Positions 60,966-64,000 of a stretch of 64,000 nt of DNA are shown here, in pieces (within the stretch, counting starts at the first letter, position 1; every line of letters begins with the position of its first letter). The stretch is from an uncultured Bacteroidales bacterium (GTDB lineage Bacteria; Bacteroidota; Bacteroidia; Bacteroidales; UBA932), in assembly GCA_944323345.1 (NCBI GenBank), contig CALUSC010000004.1:1-64000 (forward strand), written 5' to 3'. The notes beneath the pieces were generated by a model. That model was given only the letters and a program-made list of their open reading frames with translations. It was not told the origin of the DNA and did not search any database. The translations under genes were made by a program, and so were the position numbers.

Positions 60966-63437
60966 ATGAAAAAGTCATTACTTCTCAGACTGCAATTCAT
61001 TTTTGCAATCACATTTGCCGCAGATGCGGCAGCGGAAGCCGGGATTCCGGCAGCGAATCTCAAAGTCCCGGATGCGGAAAGCGGTGTCGCACCTGCTCCG
61101 GAACAGGTTGGAATAGCTTCACAGGCCGATTCTATTTGGATGTTCGGGGATTCTCTTACCCTTCAGGAAGTTACGGTCGTGTCTCATTTTCAGAGCAGGT
61201 ACAGTTCACCACTCAGACTGAATACTGTAGACAACAGCCAGATTGCCCGGAGGGCAACGGCCAGGACTTATCCGGAACTGATCAAGTATATCCCCGGAGT
61301 CTATGCCACGGCTGAAACCGGCAGCTACGGCGACGCCAAAATCAACATAAGAGGCTTCAAGCAGGAGAACATCTCCGTACTGTTGAACGGAATCCCGATT
61401 TCCGGACTTACGTCAGGGAGCATGTTCTGGAATAACTGGATGGGGCTTACGGATGCCACGTATGCCATTCAGGTCCAGAAAGGTGTGGGCGGTTCCATGC
61501 TTTCTGACAACTCCGTGGGAGGCACCATAAACATCATAACAGCCACTACTACTACCGAAGCCAGGGTGGAGGGCGGCGCCCATCTGACCGACTATGGCAC
61601 CGGAAAAGGTTTTATCTCATTGAATACCGGTGAAATAGGGAAGGGATGGAGCGTCAGTCTTCTCGGCTCTTATGTCGGAGGTGCCGGATATGTCGACAGG
61701 ACGAATGTCAGTTCCTGGTCGTACATGTTGAATGTCGCCAAAAGAATAGGAGACAGGAACACTCTGGTATTCACAGCTCTCGGTTCTCCCGAACAGCATG
61801 AGCAGCGTTCGACGAAACTCAGTTTCGAAGAGGTCGGCAGATATGGCCTTAAATACAACAAGAACTGGGGCTATCGTGACGGCAAGGCCTACAATCTGAA
61901 CAAGAACAATTATTTCAAACCGTATTTTACTCTCCAGCACATTTATTCCGGCGACAGACTGACAATGACCAATTCCGCTTATCTCGCCATAGGCAATGGC
62001 GGAGGACGGTGGTCAGAATCCAAAGGCCGGCCGATATCTTCCTGCCGGACATCCGACGGTCTTGTGGACTGGGATGCAGCCATAGCTGCCAATGCCGGGA
62101 GCAGATACCCCGGAGCCGGAGCTACTGCAGATGAACTCATGGCAGGCAGTGCCGTCAATATCCTGAGCCAGTATATGGCCGGACATACACAGGCCGGTGC
62201 CGTCATATCGGGAACGTACAGATTCGACGACCGGTGGAAACTCGATGCCGGAGCGCATTACCAGTATTATTCGACATGGGAGTATGAAAAGATCACGGAC
62301 CTTCTCGGCGGTGAATACTGGTATGAAGACTATGAGCGAAATTCCCTCGCCGGTCTTGCCGGAAGAAATCCGGTAAAGTACAAAGGGGACTGCGTCCGTA
62401 CCGATAACGGGAAGATTACGCATCATGGCACCGTATATGCCATGGGCAGCTGGTCACGTCCCCGTTGGGATGTCCGGCTCGGAGCTTCTGCATTCGCCGC
62501 TGCCACCAGGCGGTGGGACAAGTACAATTATACAGGGAACGATATCCTGAGCGATGTCGCTTCAGGTGCCGGCTTCAGTACAAAGGGCGGAGTGCTTTTC
62601 AGACCTGCCAAAGGTCATTCCCTCTATCTGAACGGCGGCATCTACAGCAGGCTGCCTTACCCGGGAACATATTTCGCATCCGGAAACAACACGATATCCC
62701 GAAACGTGAAAAACGAGAAAAACCTGCTTGCCGAACTCGGATACCGTTTCGTTTACGGCAGAGGAAGCGTAGAGGTCACTGGCTATTATGCATACTGGAA
62801 AAACAAGACACTGATGTCCGACCCGTATCAGCAGATCGATGATGTGGAAAATGTCAGATACATGATTACGGGACTCGATGCCCTGCATTGCGGGGTGGAA
62901 ATCGAGGCGCAGCACCGCTTTACAAGATGGATGAAACTGCAGGCATTCGCTTCTGTCGGGCACTGGACATGGCAGAATGACGTGTCTGCCAATATCTACG
63001 ATGACTATTCAGGGGCGGCCGTCGAGACGATAAACGTTTACAGCAGCGGACTCCCGGTCGGGGACGCTCCGCAGACTCAGGCAGGTGCGGTGCTTGAATT
63101 CGATTTCCTGAAAAATTTCCGGTTCACGGCAGACTGGCAGTTCAACGACAGGATGTATGCGGATTTCGACCCGGAAGGAAGGACGGATCCGCAGGACAGG
63201 TCTCCTTCTTACCGTATTCCGTCTTACCATTTGGTAAACGCCAGTCTCAGCTGGAGCGGGCATATCGGGAAAAGACTCGGACTTACTGTATTTGTGAACG
63301 GATACAACCTTCTCGATACATTGTACATCGAAAGGGGACAGGACGGGGACGGCCATGACCTGGAATCTTTCAGAGGCTTCTGGGGATTCGGCAGGAACTT
63401 CAATTTCGGCCTCAGATTCTCTGTCATGCCGAGATAG
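60966..63437 (+). CDS. TonB-dependent receptor under FMN-riboswitch control
   Basis: 823 aa. After a signal peptide and a short linker, a TonB-box-like stretch SLTLQEVTVV precedes the plug (YPELIKYIPGVYATAETG, INIRGFKQENISVLLNGIPI, VGGSMLSDNSVGGTINIIT) and a 22-strand-type barrel ending GRNFNFGLRFSVMPR. It is not a SusC: no carboxypeptidase-like domain and no SusD follows. Because an intact FMN riboswitch is its leader, the transporter is probably repressed when flavin is abundant, so riboflavin, FMN or a flavin precursor is the most likely cargo. An alternative is a siderophore-like or metal cargo with indirect flavin control. The true start is the Met at 60966. Confidence 0.88.
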   Translation: MKKSLLLRLQFIFAITFAADAAAEAGIPAANLKVPDAESGVAPAPEQVGIASQADSIWMFGDSLTLQEVTVVSHFQSRYSSPLRLNTVDNSQIARRATARTYPELIKYIPGVYATAETGSYGDAKINIRGFKQENISVLLNGIPISGLTSGSMFWNNWMGLTDATYAIQVQKGVGGSMLSDNSVGGTINIITATTTTEARVEGGAHLTDYGTGKGFISLNTGEIGKGWSVSLLGSYVGGAGYVDRTNVSSWSYMLNVAKRIGDRNTLVFTALGSPEQHEQRSTKLSFEEVGRYGLKYNKNWGYRDGKAYNLNKNNYFKPYFTLQHIYSGDRLTMTNSAYLAIGNGGGRWSESKGRPISSCRTSDGLVDWDAAIAANAGSRYPGAGATADELMAGSAVNILSQYMAGHTQAGAVISGTYRFDDRWKLDAGAHYQYYSTWEYEKITDLLGGEYWYEDYERNSLAGLAGRNPVKYKGDCVRTDNGKITHHGTVYAMGSWSRPRWDVRLGASAFAAATRRWDKYNYTGNDILSDVASGAGFSTKGGVLFRPAKGHSLYLNGGIYSRLPYPGTYFASGNNTISRNVKNEKNLLAELGYRFVYGRGSVEVTGYYAYWKNKTLMSDPYQQIDDVENVRYMITGLDALHCGVEIEAQHRFTRWMKLQAFASVGHWTWQNDVSANIYDDYSGAAVETINVYSSGLPVGDAPQTQAGAVLEFDFLKNFRFTADWQFNDRMYADFDPEGRTDPQDRSPSYRIPSYHLVNASLSWSGHIGKRLGLTVFVNGYNLLDTLYIERGQDGDGHDLESFRGFWGFGRNFNFGLRFSVMPR

Positions 63438-63481
63438 CCTGCAACCGCCGGAGAAACAGAAACCTGCCTCCGTCCGGGGTC

Positions 63482-64000
63482 TCATTCTACGGACGACGGA
63501 TCGATCAGGTTGTTAAGTAATGCATATACCGTGAGACCGGCAACAGTCTTGATGCCGGTCTTGCGTGTAATATTCCGGCGGTGTGTTATCACTGTATGTA
63601 TCGATATATTGTAGATGTCGGCTATTTCTTTGTTGATCAGGCCTTTTGCGACGCAGATGAGGATATCTTTCTCTCGTGCCGAAAGTTCCGAGCATTCCGA
63701 TGCCGCATTGTCTTTCGGTACGGAAACCGCTGCCCTGAGCTTATGCACTATCTCGGCCGGACTGTCGTACAGGCTGAGGACGGCATCGTATTGGCGGCAT
63801 GTCTCTTCATCCATGAAAATGCTTGGGAATGCCACTACTGCAGCGTCCGTCAGTTCCGATATCTGCTGCCGGGCCACGGCCCGCAACGAGTGTGCAAATA
63901 CGGCCGGATCCACGATGACGGCATCTGCCGACATGTTTTTCATCATGACTTCCTCTCTCGGAGAAATATCCGAAACTATCCCCTCTATCTTGAATTCGCC
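63482..64000 (-). CDS. LuxR-type response regulator-like protein, partial at the right edge
   Basis: The frame is open from the stop at 63482 to the window end, 172 codons, and so continues beyond it; the Met at 63946 is probably internal. The C-terminal GerE/LuxR helix-turn-helix is clear: LSAREKDILICVAKGLINKEIADIYNISIHTVITHRRNITRKTG. The part before it (SADAVIVDPAVFAH, AAVVAFPSIF) looks like the end of a receiver-like domain in which an Asp follows VIV. It converges on the TonB-dependent receptor gene with 44 bp between stops. Its target genes cannot be inferred. Confidence 0.85.
   Translation of the reverse strand, partial: GEFKIEGIVSDISPREEVMMKNMSADAVIVDPAVFAHSLRAVARQQISELTDAAVVAFPSIFMDEETCRQYDAVLSLYDSPAEIVHKLRAAVSVPKDNAASECSELSAREKDILICVAKGLINKEIADIYNISIHTVITHRRNITRKTGIKTVAGLTVYALLNNLIDPSSVE

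Noticed and set aside
1-64000. CRISPR array, prophage, insertion sequence or integrase
   Set aside because: No regularly spaced repeats, transposase, integrase or phage structural genes were seen on either strand.

Overview
The window comes from a Bacteroidota chromosome, almost certainly order Bacteroidales. It carries three SusC/SusD pairs, many short lipoprotein signals, Bacteroidetes-type promoters (TTG, 19-21 nt, TAnnTTTG) and almost no strong Shine-Dalgarno sequences. GC looks close to 50%. I cannot name the genus; a gut or rumen commensal is a reasonable inference from the glycan-foraging genes.

Layout. (1) 1-7.3 kb, minus strand: a small glycan-uptake operon (ECF sigma factor, SusC, SusD, Ig-like-repeat lipoprotein, and a partial secreted protein cut by the left edge), with a divergent SGNH/CE6-like esterase lipoprotein. 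(2) 8.5-23.3 kb: an ordinary housekeeping island: O6-alkylguanine-DNA alkyltransferase, DUF3298 lipoprotein, peptidase T, ZIP and OPT transporters, rdgB-recO, a U32 peptidase/tRNA-hydroxylation protein, polyprenyl synthase, SulP transporter, rsgA, MATE exporter, ndk. (3) 22.5-57.7 kb: a large polysaccharide-utilisation locus (PUL). (4) 57.7-64 kb: lipoprotein-type nitroreductase, AEC transporter, small HD-domain protein, tRNA-Leu(CAA), a possible small RNA, an FMN riboswitch controlling a TonB-dependent receptor, and a LuxR-type regulator cut by the right edge.

The PUL is the most interesting part. Its two regulators are DeoR/GlpR paralogs instead of the usual SusR, HTCS or ECF/anti-sigma systems, and TTTCGAAA-like sites lie in both regulator-adjacent intergenic regions. 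Block A (24.4-41.0 kb) has a GH36-like alpha-galactosidase-family lipoprotein, SusC (broken by one in-frame TGA), SusD, a sugar-binding-like lipoprotein, a lipoprotein amidohydrolase, two tandem Tat-signal TIM-barrel-like proteins, a polysaccharide-deacetylase-like protein, a DUF4874/DUF4832-like protein and an alkaline phosphatase. Block B (42.0-46.5 kb) is cytoplasmic: AgaS-like SIS deaminase/isomerase, KbaZ/GatZ-like tagatose-bisphosphate aldolase subunit and PfkB kinase, followed by a second lipoprotein amidohydrolase and a strong terminator. Block C (46.7-52.2 kb) is a second SusC/SusD/binding-protein set with its own terminator. Block D (52.3-57.7 kb) has two further DUF4874/DUF4832-like proteins, a thioredoxin-fold lipoprotein and a GH31 enzyme.

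Working model (inference): surface proteins capture an alpha-linked galactosamine/GalNAc- or galactose-containing glycan; secreted deacetylase, phosphatase and glycosidases trim it; a DMT-family permease may import the sugar; and AgaS, PfkB and KbaZ convert it through tagatose phosphates to triose phosphates. The substrate is not proven by sequence.
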